Assembly (NCBI RefSeq): GCF_048771995.1
Contig: NC_133025.1
Span: forward strand, 2,914,001 to 2,978,000
Origin: Taeniopygia guttata
Lineage: Eukaryota > Chordata > Aves > Passeriformes > Estrildidae
Length of the DNA stretch: 64,000 nucleotides
Direction: 5' to 3'
Shown: piece after piece, positions 14,492 through 26,292 of the stretch
How the letters are laid out: every line of letters starts with the position of its first letter
How positions within the stretch are numbered: position 1 is the stretch's first letter
Notes under the pieces: generated by a model
Seen by the model: the letters and a program-made list of their open reading frames with translations, nothing else
What the model was told of the DNA's origin: nothing
Database searches by the model: none
Position numbers and translations under genes: made by a program

Positions 14492-15405
14492 TGACATTTC
14501 TTGGTTTGAAAAGACAGGTGTCTACTAAGGAAGGCAGGAGCCTCCCCTGAAATGCAAAATGTAAACCCCCTCCCTCCAAATTATTATTATTTTGAAATTA
14601 AGGGGCTCTCAGGCAAAGATATGGGAGCAGGAATAACAGTTCTTTACTAGAAAAATTAAAAATACAGATGTACTAGTACAAAAAAACTCCAAAAACCACT
14701 CCCAGAGTCAGAATAGAGCCTGTGGGTCAGGGAGGTGGCAGCAATCCCATCCCAGGGTGGCTCAGCCCTCCTGCAGTGCCAGCTGTGCTTCTGCTGGAGC
14801 AGGATCCTGGACAAGGGGGGAGTTTTCCTCTGGAGCTAAAGGGCTGGGGGAGATGGGCCTGGGCTCCTCTGGGAATGCAGTGGGGAAGAAAGCTGCTCCT
14901 CTGGGAATGCAGTGGGGAAGAAAGCTGCTCCTCTGGGAATGCAGTGGGAAGAAAGCTGCTCCTCTGGGAATGCAGTGGGAAGAAAGCTGCTCCTCTGGGA
15001 ATGCAGTGGGGAAGAAAGCTGCTCCTCTGGGAATGCAGTGGGAAGAAAGCTGCTCCTCTGGGAATGCAGTGGGGAAGAAAGCTGCTCCTCTGGGAATGCA
15101 GTGGGGAAGAAAGCTGCTCCTCTGGGAATGCAGTGGAAGAAAGCTGCTCCTCTGGGAATGCAGTGGGCAAAGGCTGCTGTGGGTTCCCAGGTCAGATTGT
15201 ATCCAGGTAGGAATGCTCGGCTCCTCCCCTGGGCAGAGCATCTCTCCATGGATGATGGAATTTTCTCAGCCATGCAGGGACACTCAGTGGCCATGGGCAG
15301 AAGAGATCTCCTGGAGGGAGGATGGGCTGTGGGAGAGATAAAGAAAAAACTGCCCCATGGACAGCAGAGAACTGCCCCACCTCTGACAGATGGGAATAAA
15401 ATTCA
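14492..15405 (-). mobile_element. Solo LTR with expanded internal minisatellite
   Basis: It is homologous over its whole length to the inverted element at 24395-25063. Shared landmarks include 'ggtttgaaaagacaggt' near 14503, 'ggctctcaggcaaagatatg' near 14605, 'gggtcagggaggtggcag' near 14725 and the end 'gacagatgggaataaaatt'. The reverse complement starts TG (TGAATTTTATTCC) and ends CA, as an LTR should. From recall this is a widespread passerine LTR type. No matching target-site duplication was seen, so the ends are tentative. It differs from the other copy mainly in the tandem array at 14865-15172. Confidence 0.7.
14865..15172. repeat. 30-32 bp minisatellite, ten cores, inside the LTR
   Basis: The core 'ctcctctgggaatgcag' occurs ten times, separated by 'tggggaagaaagctg' variants. 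Unit length is 32, 31 or 30 bp depending on whether the G run has four, three or two G after the T, which points to slippage. The homologous LTR at 24395-25063 has two cores (about 24637-24685), so the array expanded or contracted after the family formed. Overlapping open frames on both strands (up to 255 codons) are by-products of the repeat. Confidence 0.95.
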
Positions 15406-15703
15406 CACCCCCATTTCCAAACTAGGACATGACAACATCCATCTTCTTCCTCCTGACTGCAGAGGGGACACAGACACTCCTCTCTTGCACACCTCATGCA
15501 CAATCTGCAATTTGCCCCAAGCCATGGGACACCACCACCACCAGCATCATGGTCAGCTTGAGGGGGCCACTTCAAAATCTGTTTGTCCACCCAAGAGTGT
15601 GAGGAACCCTGGAGACACCATGTGTGAATTGAAAAGCACCTTTCAGTGGTGGGTGGCAGATTTCACTTGCTCTGCATAATATTGTTCTGAGGCACAAAAC
15701 CAG
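15406..15703. other. Unique intergenic DNA
   Basis: No gene or known repeat seen; contains a short CAC/CAT-rich stretch near 15530-15550. Confidence 0.45.
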
Positions 15704-15856
15704 GGAATTATAGAAAGGCGTGAGGTGGAAGGGGCATTAAAGACCATCTTGTTCCAAGCCAATTGGCAGGGACACCTGCCACTAAACCAGGTTTTACTCC
15801 AAGCTCTGTCCAACTTGGCCTTGCACACTTGCAAGGGTGGGACAGCAGAGCCCAGC
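15704..15856 (-). mobile_element. CR1 LINE, 3' fragment (minus strand)
   Basis: 'gaattatagaaagg', 'ggcattaaagaccatcttg', 'cagggacacctgccactaa' and 'ccaacttggccttgcacac' follow the reverse complement of the CR1 3' end in the correct order. Confidence 0.8.
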
Positions 15857-16854
15857 TCTCACTGCAGCCTTGAAGGTGTGAGGTGGCAATATCCACGGAT
15901 ATTCATGTGGATATCCATGAAGGTGTTGAGGTGGGAATGATGCACTTGGATCCTGTGCTGCAAATCTCATCATCCTTCTACCAACAGACCCCACCTTCCT
16001 GCAGCACCAATAGCATTCAACCTCACCACAGGAGAGAAATTAAGGATATGCTGACAAAAGAACTATTTTGATCCATGTCAGCTGCAGATTGGCTCCACCC
16101 CAGGCCTGCACGTACCCATAGAAGCAGAAGATGAAGCAACTGTTGTGAAAGATTCAGTGAAGGAATATAAATGCACATTTGTTGATTAAGAGTTCCCTTT
16201 GGCTTTGCCACTGAATCCCTTTACAAAAATACTCCTGTTGTTCTCCTTAGAGGGATTTTTTTATCCTCTCCTCCACCAAAAATTGAGAAATATGTTGTGT
16301 GAAATATCAAGACTAATTAGACCAAATGGTGCTCAGATCTGTTGCTGGTTTTCTGGAGGATTGCTGACAGCTTAGGAGACTTTATTTTTCTTTCCTGTTA
16401 ACTAATTACGAACAATTCTCCACACAGTTGAAAATTCCTATGGAGGCATTAATGAATGTGGGATGGCTGTGGGAATGGAGAAAGTGTGAGAGCATGTGTG
16501 GAAGGGTGTGGGGTTGAGAAAGGGGATGTTTTCATGGTGGGATTGTTTTTGGAGTGCACATGTGGGGAGGAAAGGAGTGTCTGTCCTTTAAAGTGTGTGT
16601 TCATGGTTTTCTGAAACAGGCAGTGGTTTAAGGAAGAATTTCTGAGGGTGGGGAGGTCTCTCTTGTGGTTGGAGGGAGGGTTTGCATGAGGAGGTGCAGA
16701 TCTGTGGGGCTGGGCTGCAGATGGTGCTGTGGATGTGGAAGAACGCAAGGATTTGGGATGCAAAGCTGGCTCTGGGGTGGCCAAGGCTGTGCAAGCCTGG
16801 AGAACTCAGGAACAGGTGGTTCACTTGTATGAGGATGGCAACAAATAATCCAGG
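15857..16854. other. Unique intergenic DNA
   Basis: No gene recognised. 16440-16760 is G/T-rich on the plus strand (many GTG and GGG words) but has no clear repeat unit. Confidence 0.45.
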
Positions 16855-17072
16855 AATGGCTGCAAAAAGGACCACGGCATGGAGCTGTGCCAGGGAGAGT
16901 TTGGGTTGGGTCTCAGGAAAAGGTTCTTCACCAGGAAATGGTCACATTTTGGTTAAACATGTTTGCACAACGCTCACAGGCACATGATGGGATTTTTGGG
17001 AGTTTTGCAGAGCCAGGAGTTGGACTCAATGATCCTTCTGAGTCCCTTTCAAGTCTCATGATTCTTTAATTC
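16855..17072 (+). mobile_element. CR1 LINE, 3' fragment with internal deletion
   Basis: 'tgccagggagagtttggg', 'tctcaggaaaaggttcttc', then 'acgctcacaggcacatgatg' and the terminus 'ccaggagttggactcaatg / atccttctgagtccctttc'. The middle part expected between the first two and last two landmarks is shortened, so the copy carries a deletion. The 5' limit is approximate. Confidence 0.8.
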
Positions 17073-19986
17073 TGTGAAAGCTGAAGTCACAGAGAGCACA
17101 ACTCCTGGGAGGGCTTCTGAGCTGAGCAAGCATGTTGGTGTGGATGCTGAATCCTCCCTTTCCATGGTCCATGTGCTGTGAGTAAATGTCAGTCCTGCAG
17201 TGAATCCACAGAGCTGAGTTAGTCCCAAATTCATGCCCCAAAGAAAGGGCTATTGGAATGAGTGCCCCATATGGGTGCTTCAAAACCTCTCAAGCAAATC
17301 CAAAATACAAAATGCTTCTTCAGCATCCTCTTCCCATCATGCCAGACCTGGCAGAGAGCAAAACTCCACCATTTCTATGGCCAGGGTTTGTGCAAGCCCT
17401 GTGGTGAGATGCGAGAATCCAAACCTTGTCTCCAGCTCACAGAGGTCCCTCAGGAGCAGGATCTCAGCAGCTCCCCTGGCAAACCTGGACTTCACCATCT
17501 CCTGCTCTCATCCCATATTTGGCCCAGTCCTGGCTCCTCTCTGCCACTCTACCAGACTTTCATTTGTGTGTTTCTTCTCCTTTCCTTTTTTCTTTATTAA
17601 TTCTGCTTTTTTATTTTTTTCTTTGCTGGTGTTAGTTCCCAGCACACTGAGCTGACAGCTGCATTAAGAGACCTGAAAATACCATAGCAGAACTAAAGCA
17701 ATTATTGTAATGTAGTTTAACAGAGGCTGTAATGAGAGAGAATTAAAAATGTGCCAGTCTCATCACAATTTGGTGTTCCTTTGACCTTCCAGGGGTACTG
17801 TCAAATGAGGAATTGAGCAGCCCCTCTACTGTTTCCTTCTTTTTTCTTGTCAGAATAAGGAACAAGCAAGCAAGAAAGCAAAAATGAACCAAATGCAGCG
17901 GTCCTTTCTCCAGGGCTCAGGGTCACATTTACCCTGATAGTCAAGGGTAGAGAGGTGTTCATTCATCATGGAATAAAGCCCATCAGTCCCTAATCCATCC
18001 ACATCAAATCTTCCTGGTAGACCCCACCACTGCTAAGGTGAAATTTAGGATATAAAGAGGCAGGAAAGTGATGTGGGTCTGGAAGAGGCCTCTGAATCAG
18101 CAGGCAGGTAAGGCAGGCAGAGGTACATTGTTCACATGCAATACCCTGGAGGTGAAAAACAGAATTTTTTTTTTTTCCTAAGTTTCAAGATGCGACAAAA
18201 AAAAGTGTGTTAAAATGGTGCCTTTTGTCCCTATAATGATGCCTCACCAAGCTGCAGTTATCTCAGATGAAGGGAGGGAGCTGAGGTCCCACAGTCCCCA
18301 TCCCTCAGTACCAAGGTACTCCTAATTTTTTGCACTGCAGGCTCTTTCCCTTCACTGCAGCACCCCTGGACCTCCCAGGGGTGGTTCACGTTCCTGACAA
18401 GTGAATCCTTTAAGGAAATCTCACCAGGGTGACCCAGCCCTTCCCACACCCACCAGGGCCCTTCCCTGCCTGCTGCAGATCAAATGTCCCAACACCTCCA
18501 CACCTGCACCAGAAAAAGCAGCAGGACAGAGGATCCACCTGAAAATTAGATTTGGTGGGATTATATCTCCAGTTCTGAACTTTTCCACTGAGTGTGCAAG
18601 TGCTCTGAGCAGTTACACCATCACCAACACCTTCCCCAGGTTTTGATTTGGAAAACATGCTGAAATTAGACTTCTCTCATCCAGATAAATTCTAAACCTT
18701 GCAAGTGTAGGAAGGATTCCTCATCTCAGCTCGTGGTGGAGAGGTCAGGTGAGAGTTTCAGCAGCAACCAGACCAGCACCTGCCATCAGATTGAAGACAT
18801 GAAGGAGGGATCACTGTCAAGTCTATTTGCAAGGCACAGGAAGATTTGTGGACTCAGAAAAACCATATTTCCTTCTGGGCACAGACACAGAAGGGCTGTG
18901 GCTGTGCTCTTGGTGTAGCTTTACTTTCAACACAAAGTTTGTCCCAGACACTTGGAACAAGGTGGACTTTCCTGTTTTCCTGCCTGGAGGGAAGCTGTGA
19001 GACTGTCAGGGGCAAGATCAGGACCAAAAAAAACAACATCTGAAAATGAGAACAGCCTTGCAACAATTTGGAGGCTTCAAACTGCTTGAAACACCAATAA
19101 GAGTGGTAGCAATCCCCTGGGTCAGGAAAGGGATGGCATGGACAGCATTAGAACATCCACCAGCTCAGATAAGAGACCTGGGGGGTATCATTAGGATGTA
19201 AAATCTCCACAGATAAATATCTGCAGGTTGTGCTTTGGCAGCAGCCCTCAACTGCACGTTCCAGGGAGACATCTCCTTGGTTATGAACCCCCACAGGGCA
19301 ACCTCTGGGCTCTAGAGCAGGGAAGAAACACTGATCCTCCACTCTGCTCGTCCGTAACATATCCCAGAGTGAAAAGAGGCTTAAGGAATTCTTAAATTAA
19401 GGAAGAGATCAGGAGGAGGCTGTTCCCACGTGGCAGAACCCAATGTGTTTGTTTTGTACCATTCTGAGGCTTCTCTCTGTAGGAGCAGGGCCAAAACCAC
19501 AGGAAAAGATGTTCTTTGAAAAGCAGGCTTTTGTGCTCATCATTAAAAGGGGCTGTGGGGAGTTATGGCTGAGGGGATGAACCCAAATGCAGAATGAAGT
19601 GGAAAACAGCCTGGCTTTCAATTATGTTCTCATGAAACCGAGACAAACAGTCCCTGAGCCCAGCAGTTTTCAAGCAATATTTTTTCTTTTTTCCCTTTCT
19701 GATTTTGGAACAGCTTGGAGACAACAGCCCCAGACATCTCCTCTGTTTCCTGCCCATATTTAGAAAAGCAGTGGATGTTGGACAGCTCACTGGCCTGGAG
19801 GTCACAGGAGTGGTGAAGCACTTTTCTAAATGCATCACCAAGTGCCACCTGTGATGCCCTGAGGGTGGGGGACGTGGCACAGGACCAGCTGGAGAGCTGT
19901 GCCCTTCTGGGCTGGAAGTGGAGACCAGGTGGGACACGCTGGGACATCTCAAATGGCATTTGCTGGCTGTGTGGGCAGCTGGATCC
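17073..19986. other. Unique intergenic DNA with a possible conserved stretch
   Basis: No gene recognised. The stretch 17640-17800 (AT-rich, few simple repeats, containing 'gcaattattgtaatgtag' and 'gagaattaaaaatgtgcc') has the look of conserved non-coding DNA, but this cannot be shown from one sequence. Short T and A runs occur near 18165-18200. Confidence 0.45.
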
Positions 19987-20607
19987 TCTCGGGGGTCTGG
20001 TGGTCGAAATGACCCCGAGATTGTAAAAAGTCTTTTTCTCCCAGCCCGTGCAGCCAAAGAAGGAGTCGGAATGCGTAGGATCAGCTTCTCAAGGTTGTTT
20101 ATTTTCTCTTATCTATAACATTCTTTCTCTGACCTGCCGAGTTCTCTCTAGCTTAGTCTGTGGCATACTCCCACCCCCTTGGGCTGGTGTTACCATTTTA
20201 TACCAAAAACTTACCTGTACTATGTTTGCAATAATGTGCCAATACCTATCATCTATGTTAGACAGTGTGTCTCTACCTTAAACCAGTAGAAAAGTGCCAC
20301 CATTGCACAAAGACATGGAGGACAGAAGAAGGAGAAGAAGGCCAGGACATGCCCAAATCCCTTCATCTTGTCCCCTTGAACCATTTATTTTAAAACCCTA
20401 AAATTCTACTTTTTCACCCTGTGTTAATTCAACCATCACACTACTCAAACCCTTGTGGCTTGTAATTAATCATACAGAGTTGGCAGCTTTTTCCACAGGC
20501 TAAAATGGAAGCCACAGGTGTTTTTGACTCTGTGCCAAGGAATCCAAGCCCCCTGCCAGGGTCTGGGGACAGCCAGGACAGCCAGAGGGATGTGCTGGGT
20601 TCCCACA
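19987..20607 (-). mobile_element. Solo LTR with perfect 6-bp target-site duplication (GGATCC)
   Basis: The 621-bp element is flanked by GGATCC at 19981-19986 and 20608-20613. A 6-bp duplication is typical of ERVK-like (class II) elements. On the minus strand it begins TGTGGGAACCC and ends near the left flank, where the expected CA is GA, a single change. The segment 'tcaaggttgtttattttctc' near 20090 holds the reverse complement of AATAAA, fixing minus orientation. It is co-linear with the LTRs at 41127, 44955 and 58313 but clearly more diverged, so it is a sister subfamily. No internal proviral sequence is present, so it is a solo LTR. Confidence 0.88.
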
Positions 20608-21871
20608 GGATCCCACTCGTGGAATTGCAGCCACGATGAATGCAGCTGGCTGTCTCATGGAAGCTTCACCCTCCTTCCTCTCTCATCTGCTCTCTTCAAC
20701 CCCATTGAGGGGAAAGCTGAGTTTCTCCCAGCACAGTGTGGAGTGTGCAAGGGATGGCGATGGTGCAGAGAAACTGCTCAGAGAGAAGAGGGCTTTTCCA
20801 GGAGAACACATGTTGCTTTTGGGACACTTCTGGGTTCAATTTTAGTGCCAGAACTGATCCAGCACAGACACTTAATTTCAAGGTGTTCTCCTGTGCTTTG
20901 CTGGCATTGGATCAATTTTAGGCAGCAGAGAACCCTTACACCACCAGCACCTTTAGAAACAGCACCTTTAGAAACCTGCAGTGACAGGTATTTCACATAA
21001 TACTTTTGATTTCATTATTATTGCTGTTTTCTGTGCTGCTTTGCACTCTTAGTATAACCAGACTAATAATGAGTATTTTGATCCAACTGCTAATACCATA
21101 ATTAAGCCAAAAATAAGAAGGTTTTCTTCCTACAGACAGAGTGTATCCTGTTAACAAGATTTTGAGGGTCAGGAAATGAAGGGGCGTTGAACCTGCAGAG
21201 CTGCCTCCCTGTGATCAGCCACTTTCTCTTTTCTATCTAAATGAACATGCAAATACAAACCACAGGCCTAGTCTTTTTGCCAGTTGCTCCCTGCAATCCT
21301 CTCCAAAACTGGCCTATCATTTTCCAGAAGGCTCAAGAAGAGCTGGGTAAAATCTTTGCAGGTTTGTGTCCTTTAAAATAAAAAAAAATCTCGTGACTGG
21401 GGGACAAAAATGCAGTGAAAAAGATTGGATCAAGATACCCTGCTCATTAAAGTCAGGAAATGGTACAATCTGTAGGGTCTTAACTTTCAGTCCCAAAATA
21501 AAAATGCCTTTTCCTCTCCCTTTTATTTCTTCCCAAGCCATTTCAACACTGCTTACTGCTGCAAAAGTGATCTTGATAAACTTTAAAAATGCTGCAGATT
21601 CTCTGACTTTATTGGAATTCCCTGTTACAAAAAGTATCTTCGCTGAGGACTGAGTGTGCTGGGCACTGAGTGTGCTCAGCTGTGTGCTGCAACTCTCAAA
21701 CAGACAGCACAGATTTGCATTTGGGTCTTGGGTTTTCCAGAGCAGAAGGACTTTTTTGTTTTAAGGAAGAGGATTGATAGCTTGTTGAGGGGAGGATGAT
21801 CCTTCGCCACTGCTGAGGCCACATGTGGGGTGCTTCCCAGAGCAAGAGAGGCATGGACATACTGCACATAT
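20608..21871. other. Unique intergenic DNA
   Basis: No gene recognised. A 15-bp tandem duplication ('agcacctttagaaac' twice) lies at about 20946-20975. Confidence 0.5.
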
Positions 21872-21930
21872 AAATCAAAATCAAAATCAAAATCAAAATC
21901 AAAATCAAAATCAAAATCAAAATCAAAAAA
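21872..21930. repeat. (AAAATC)n microsatellite
   Basis: About nine to ten 6-bp units with perfect spacing of the C every six bases from 21876 to 21924, degenerating into A-rich sequence to about 21950. Minus-strand frames reading Ile-Leu or Asp-Phe repeats are artefacts. Confidence 0.95.
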
Positions 21931-21994
21931 CAAAAATAAAAATAAATTTAGAAAATCTGTTTAATGGAATAAAAAAATTTAATTTTTTTTTTTT

Positions 21995-22150
21995 TTTTGT
22001 GAAGGTGGTTGAGCACTGCAACAGGTTACTCTGAGAAGCTGTTTCCAGGCTTAGAGCAAGCTGAAATAATGGAAGGTGTCCCTGCCCATGGCAGGGGTTT
22101 GGAACTGGATGATTTTTAAAGTCCCTTCCCACCCAAACCAATCTGTAATT
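21995..22150 (+). mobile_element. CR1 LINE, 3' fragment
   Basis: 'ggtggttgagcactgcaaca', 'aatggaaggtgtccctgcc', 'catggcaggggtttgg' and the terminus 'aactggatgatttttaaag / tcccttcccacccaaacc'. It lies just downstream of a T tract (about 21979-21998). Confidence 0.88.
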
Positions 22151-24394
22151 TAATGTTTCTGTGAAAAACCAGAGTTTTATCCCAAACTATAACCAAAAGC
22201 ATGAATCATCCATGGAGCCAGATGGGTGACAGCAGGAAAGGAGCTGTGCAGGAATTATTAGACCACTGATAATTCCTGTGGTATCCAGAAATAAGAGGTA
22301 TCCCACAGAACCTGATGAAGTAGCCTCTGGAAGGAAGGAGGGATCTCTGTGTGAAGGAGTTTTGATGTTAACTGGTTCTTTTGACACATTTCTGTCTCCC
22401 TGCCACCTGAACCCTGCACAGCCACACTTCAAACACCTTCCCAGCTGGAAATAAGCTGAAAAATAGTAGATGTTTTCCATGTATTAAAGCACTTTCCTAA
22501 ATAAACCTGGGGTAAGCACCAGGAAGGATGAAGAGGTACTTAATAAAAATGACAGTGCTAACATCAGTGAAAATGAGGATAAATCGCCCAGGAATTGGTT
22601 TAGGGTGGGAATTAGATTTAAAACTCACCTTTTCCTGTAGATCAGCCTCCCTTCAGGACCAGAAAGGGAAGTGTTAATTTGCCTCCTCCTCATTTGATCT
22701 GATGGAGTGAATGTGGCAGGGGAGAGAATGACCTTATACCACAGCTGATTTGAGACATGCTTACAAGGACTGTTTCTGAAAGGAAATGTAGAAATCATCT
22801 CACTTCTGCAAGAGAAACTCCAGCTCTCCTGCTAATAAAAGCTGTGACTTGGGCTCCAAGTACCCCTGAAGCTGGAAATAGACTTTTTTCCTGGGAGAAG
22901 GTCGCTGCAAACAGCAGGAGAAATGCAGAACTGCTTTTACAGAGGCCACAAACCCAATTTTCTTCAGAGCATCTCCATGCTTGTTGTCCACGTGGCTGTG
23001 AAGGCTGACACGGCACCTCAGAATTCATGTTCTCAGAAATAAAAATTCAGATTCTTTGCCCTTTACAAAAATTTTTAACATCAGGAATTTTCCACTCTCG
23101 AGAGTGAGCAGATGGGAGGAACTTCCCTTAAATGCCATCTGCAGCTCGACCATAATTTCATAACCCTCCTGTCATGAAAGATCCCTTTTTAAGTCAAAAG
23201 AAACCTGATCTGGGGGAGAAAAGGGACATCTGAGCCTGCATTCCTTGTTTCCTCCTCAAAGAGTAGGTAAACACTGTGAATCCAACTTTAGGAGACTGAA
23301 CAGGTACAGATATTTCTGATGACATGAGGAGCATGACGGCCCCAAGACACCAAGGTTTCTTCCTTCACACCTCCAGTGGCCACTCCATGGCACCTATTTC
23401 AGGAAAGGATAATTTGCTCCTTGAAAACTCCTCCCTCTCTCTCTCTCCATGGACACAAGAAAGCCCTTGGAAAACCAGCTGGGGCCAGATACCTGTTACA
23501 TGGCTAAAACTGGACATTGAATCCAAGCCTGCACAACCCACCCAAGACCAGGCAGAAAGATTTACTGGGGCACTCAGCTGACCTCTGGGATAGCACTGGA
23601 AATGCCAGATCCCAAATATCTTCTCTTGGACATGCAGACAGAAAAGCTAAGACCCCCCCCACCACAATGATCATCATGCAGGACAGTGCAAGATGGTTCG
23701 GTCTGGCTTACTGGGAAATGCACACCAGGAATATTCTGACAGCTGAAGGCTGCTGGATCCTAAAATTTCACAGCTGCACATTAGAAAAAACATATTTATC
23801 TCAAAAAATATGGCAGGAAGGGAAGCTTTGTGTGTGTGGTGAAACTAAAATTCTAAAAATCTAAAATTCAATCTCTACCTAATAAATAAAACAAATTTTG
23901 AAGGAAGGAGGTGGGCAGGGCAAAGGTGTCCATGGAGCAGTTTCTCTGCAGAGAGCAGGCCTCCCTGCTTCTACTTAATTGATTAATTCCTCCTTAGCAG
24001 AGTCATCTGTTTGATGTGCTTTTCCATAAAAAACAGTTCAGGAAGTTCATGGGAGTTAATCCGTGAAGATGGCTGGAGCTGCAAAGCTGAGCATCTGATT
24101 AAAGGATGAGGAGATTGCTCACAGCTTAGCTGCTTTCAAAGTTGTTCCCAAAGTCTTTGCTAACCTTCATATTTCAAAGTTCATTCCTTGGCACTGGGGA
24201 ATTTAAAGGGGAAGACTCCTTTTTAACAGTGGGATTATTACTGTGATCAAAAAGCCGGGGGAATAAATTCCAAGGGAGGCCACACGCAAAGTCGCGCACG
24301 CGCCCATGAGAAGCAGTGGATAAAAGATCCAGAGAAAAACACACACACAGAGGCTTCTGTTCCACAGCCTATCTCGCTCAGGTTTAGCTGGATA
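22151..24394. other. Unique intergenic DNA
   Basis: No gene recognised. Contains a perfect 14-bp palindrome at 23093-23106 (cactctcgagagtg), a C run at 23652-23660 and, just before the next LTR, a small cluster of CpG at about 24288-24306 ('cacgcaaagtcgcgcacgcg'). Confidence 0.5.
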
Positions 24395-25063
24395 TGTATT
24401 TTATTCCCATCTGTCAGAGGTGGGGCAGTTCTCTGCTGTTCATGGGGCAGTTTTTTCTTTATCTCTCCCACAGCCCATCCTCCCTCCAGGAGATCTCTGC
24501 TGTCCATGGCCACTGAGTGTCCCTGCATGGCTGAGAAAATTCCATCATCCCATGGGGAGATGCTGTGCCCAGGGGAGGAGCCAAGAATTCCTACCTGGAT
24601 ACAATCTGACCTGGGAACCCCACAGCAGCCTTTGCCCCCTGCATTCCCAGAGGAGCAGCTTTCTTCCCACTGCATTCCCAGAGGACCCAGGCCCATCTCC
24701 CCCAGCCCTGGAGCTCCAGAGGAAAACTCCCCCCTTGTCCAGGATCCTGCTCCAGCAGAAGCACAGCTGGCACTGCAGGAGGGCTGAGCCACCATGGGAC
24801 GGGACTGCTGCCACCTCCCTGACCCACGGGGCTCAGGGCATTGCTGACTCTGGCAGTGGGTTGTTTTTTGTTTGTTTGTTTGTACTATTGCATTTGTATT
24901 ATAATTTTACTAGTAAATAACTGTTATTCCTATTCCCATATCTTGGCCTGAGAGCCTCTTAGTTTCAAAATAATAATAATTCAGAGAGAAAGGGTTTAAA
25001 TTTTCTATTTCAAAAGAGGCTCCTACCTCCCTTAGCAGAGACCTGTCTTTTCAAACCAAAACA
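24395..25063 (+). mobile_element. Solo LTR, inverted relative of the 14.5-kb LTR
   Basis: It begins TGTATTTTATTCCC and ends 'caaaccaaaaca', giving TG...CA termini. Co-linear in inverse order with 14492-15405, but with only two copies of the minisatellite core. An AATAAC/TAAATAAC stretch near 24915 lies in the expected R/U5 portion, supporting plus orientation. No clear direct duplication flanks it; the flanks instead show an inverted tggata/tatcca match, probably coincidence. No internal viral genes. Confidence 0.7.
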
Positions 25064-25399
25064 CTATCCAAACCAGCCTGCTCTGAATGCAGCACCCATC
25101 CCACAGATAAAGGCAGAGCCATCCCTTGTGCCAGGGGTACCTGCCTCTGCCCAAGGACTTGGAGAAGCAAACAGCTCAGGACCATTCTCTCTGCAGGGTT
25201 GGGCATTGTTGCTGGTCACAGCAGAGCCTGGCTAGCAGCATGGAAAGGTGAGCAGGAGCTCCAAGGGGGACATAACTCAGGTGTGCTGGTGCTGAGTGAT
25301 GAAATGAGGTGACAGAAATCCTCTGCTGGTGCCGTGCGAGGCAGTAACCATGAGGGATGATGTGGGAGGCTTGCAGAGGGACGTCACACTGCTGAGTGA
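25064..25399. other. Unique or unrecognised DNA, perhaps further old CR1
   Basis: No gene seen. It may include more of the old CR1 that starts clearly near 25415, but the resemblance is too weak to call. Confidence 0.4.
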
Positions 25400-26140
25400 T
25401 TCTGTGACTAAAGAGCAGCTGAAATTCGGGGGAAATAAGTGCAGGGTGGTGCACACGGGAAAAGGAAAGCAATCCTAACTTTACCTACAGTGATGAGCTT
25501 TGAATGAGCTATTACTTACTCAGGAATGAGTTGGTGTTTATAATGAGCAGTTCTATGAATATGTCACCCCCGTGCTCAATGGCGGTGACAAAAAGCAAAT
25601 TGAATGTTAAGAATTAATAGCAGAGGAATGGAGATCAAAATAGAAGCCATTATTACACCCCTGTGTAAATTCAGTGTGTGTCTGCCTCGAGAATGTTTTG
25701 AGCAGCTCTGCCGTTCCACCCACAGAAAGGATGCAGCAGAATTGGGAAAGATGCGCAGAAGGGCAATAGAGTGATCAAAGGTACAGAACAATGAAGTACT
25801 CCAGGAATATTTCATCTGAATAAGAGATGACAGAAGCAGAGTATGATAATAGTCTATCAGATTATGAGTGGCATGAAGAGGATGAAAGAGAGCAACTATT
25901 GTTGTTTTTTTTTTTCCCCCTTTGAAAAGACAAAAAGGGTGCTTGAGATGATAGCAGGTCAGAACAAAGGACTTGCTTCACACAAGGTGAAGTTAATCAA
26001 GAGATAATCCCCCCTTGCCTAGGGATACTGCAAATGCTGGAAGTTTACTCAATGGAAAAATGTTAAACAACTTAATGGGAAAACATTCATGGGATCCCTA
26101 GTAAATGCAAAGATACTTCAGGAATAATTTTGATTTTTTT
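25400..26140 (+). mobile_element. Old, long CR1 copy covering the reverse-transcriptase C-terminus and 3' region
   Basis: The motif order matches long CR1 elements of birds and reptiles: 'cagctgaaattc' and 'aagtgcagggtggtgcac' (which correspond to the end of the ORF2 reverse-transcriptase region), 'cctacagtgatgagctttga', 'gcggtgacaaaaagcaaatt', 'gcgcagaagggcaatag', 'tatgataatagtctatcag', 'attatgagtggcatgaag', 'ttcacacaaggtgaagttaa' and 'gaagtttactcaatgg'. It is heavily mutated with many stops, so it is a fossil. It is the longest CR1 in the window. Confidence 0.75.
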
Positions 26141-26292
26141 TTTTCTCTAGAGGATATAAAACCATCTACATTACCCAGTGTTTCACCTTATACTTTCCCT
26201 TATACTGGGTTGGGTAGACATAAATTGTGGGTGATGTTATCAGTGCTTGATTTCCTGTTTCCTCCAGAAGATTTATTCCCCTAGAAGATTTA

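Noticed and set aside
14722..15679. Overlapping frames of 132-255 codons with a repeated Gly-Met-Gln-Trp or His-Ser-Gln-Arg block
   Set aside because: All three frames on both strands are open through the minisatellite, which is a sign of repeat artefact and not of coding selection.
23093..23106. 14-bp palindrome cactctcgagagtg
   Set aside because: Short perfect palindromes of this size are expected a few times by chance in 64 kb of DNA with local compositional bias; no other signal nearby.
24389..25069. tggata / tatcca flanks of the 24.4-kb LTR as a duplication
   Set aside because: They are inverted and not direct, so they cannot be an integrase target-site duplication.
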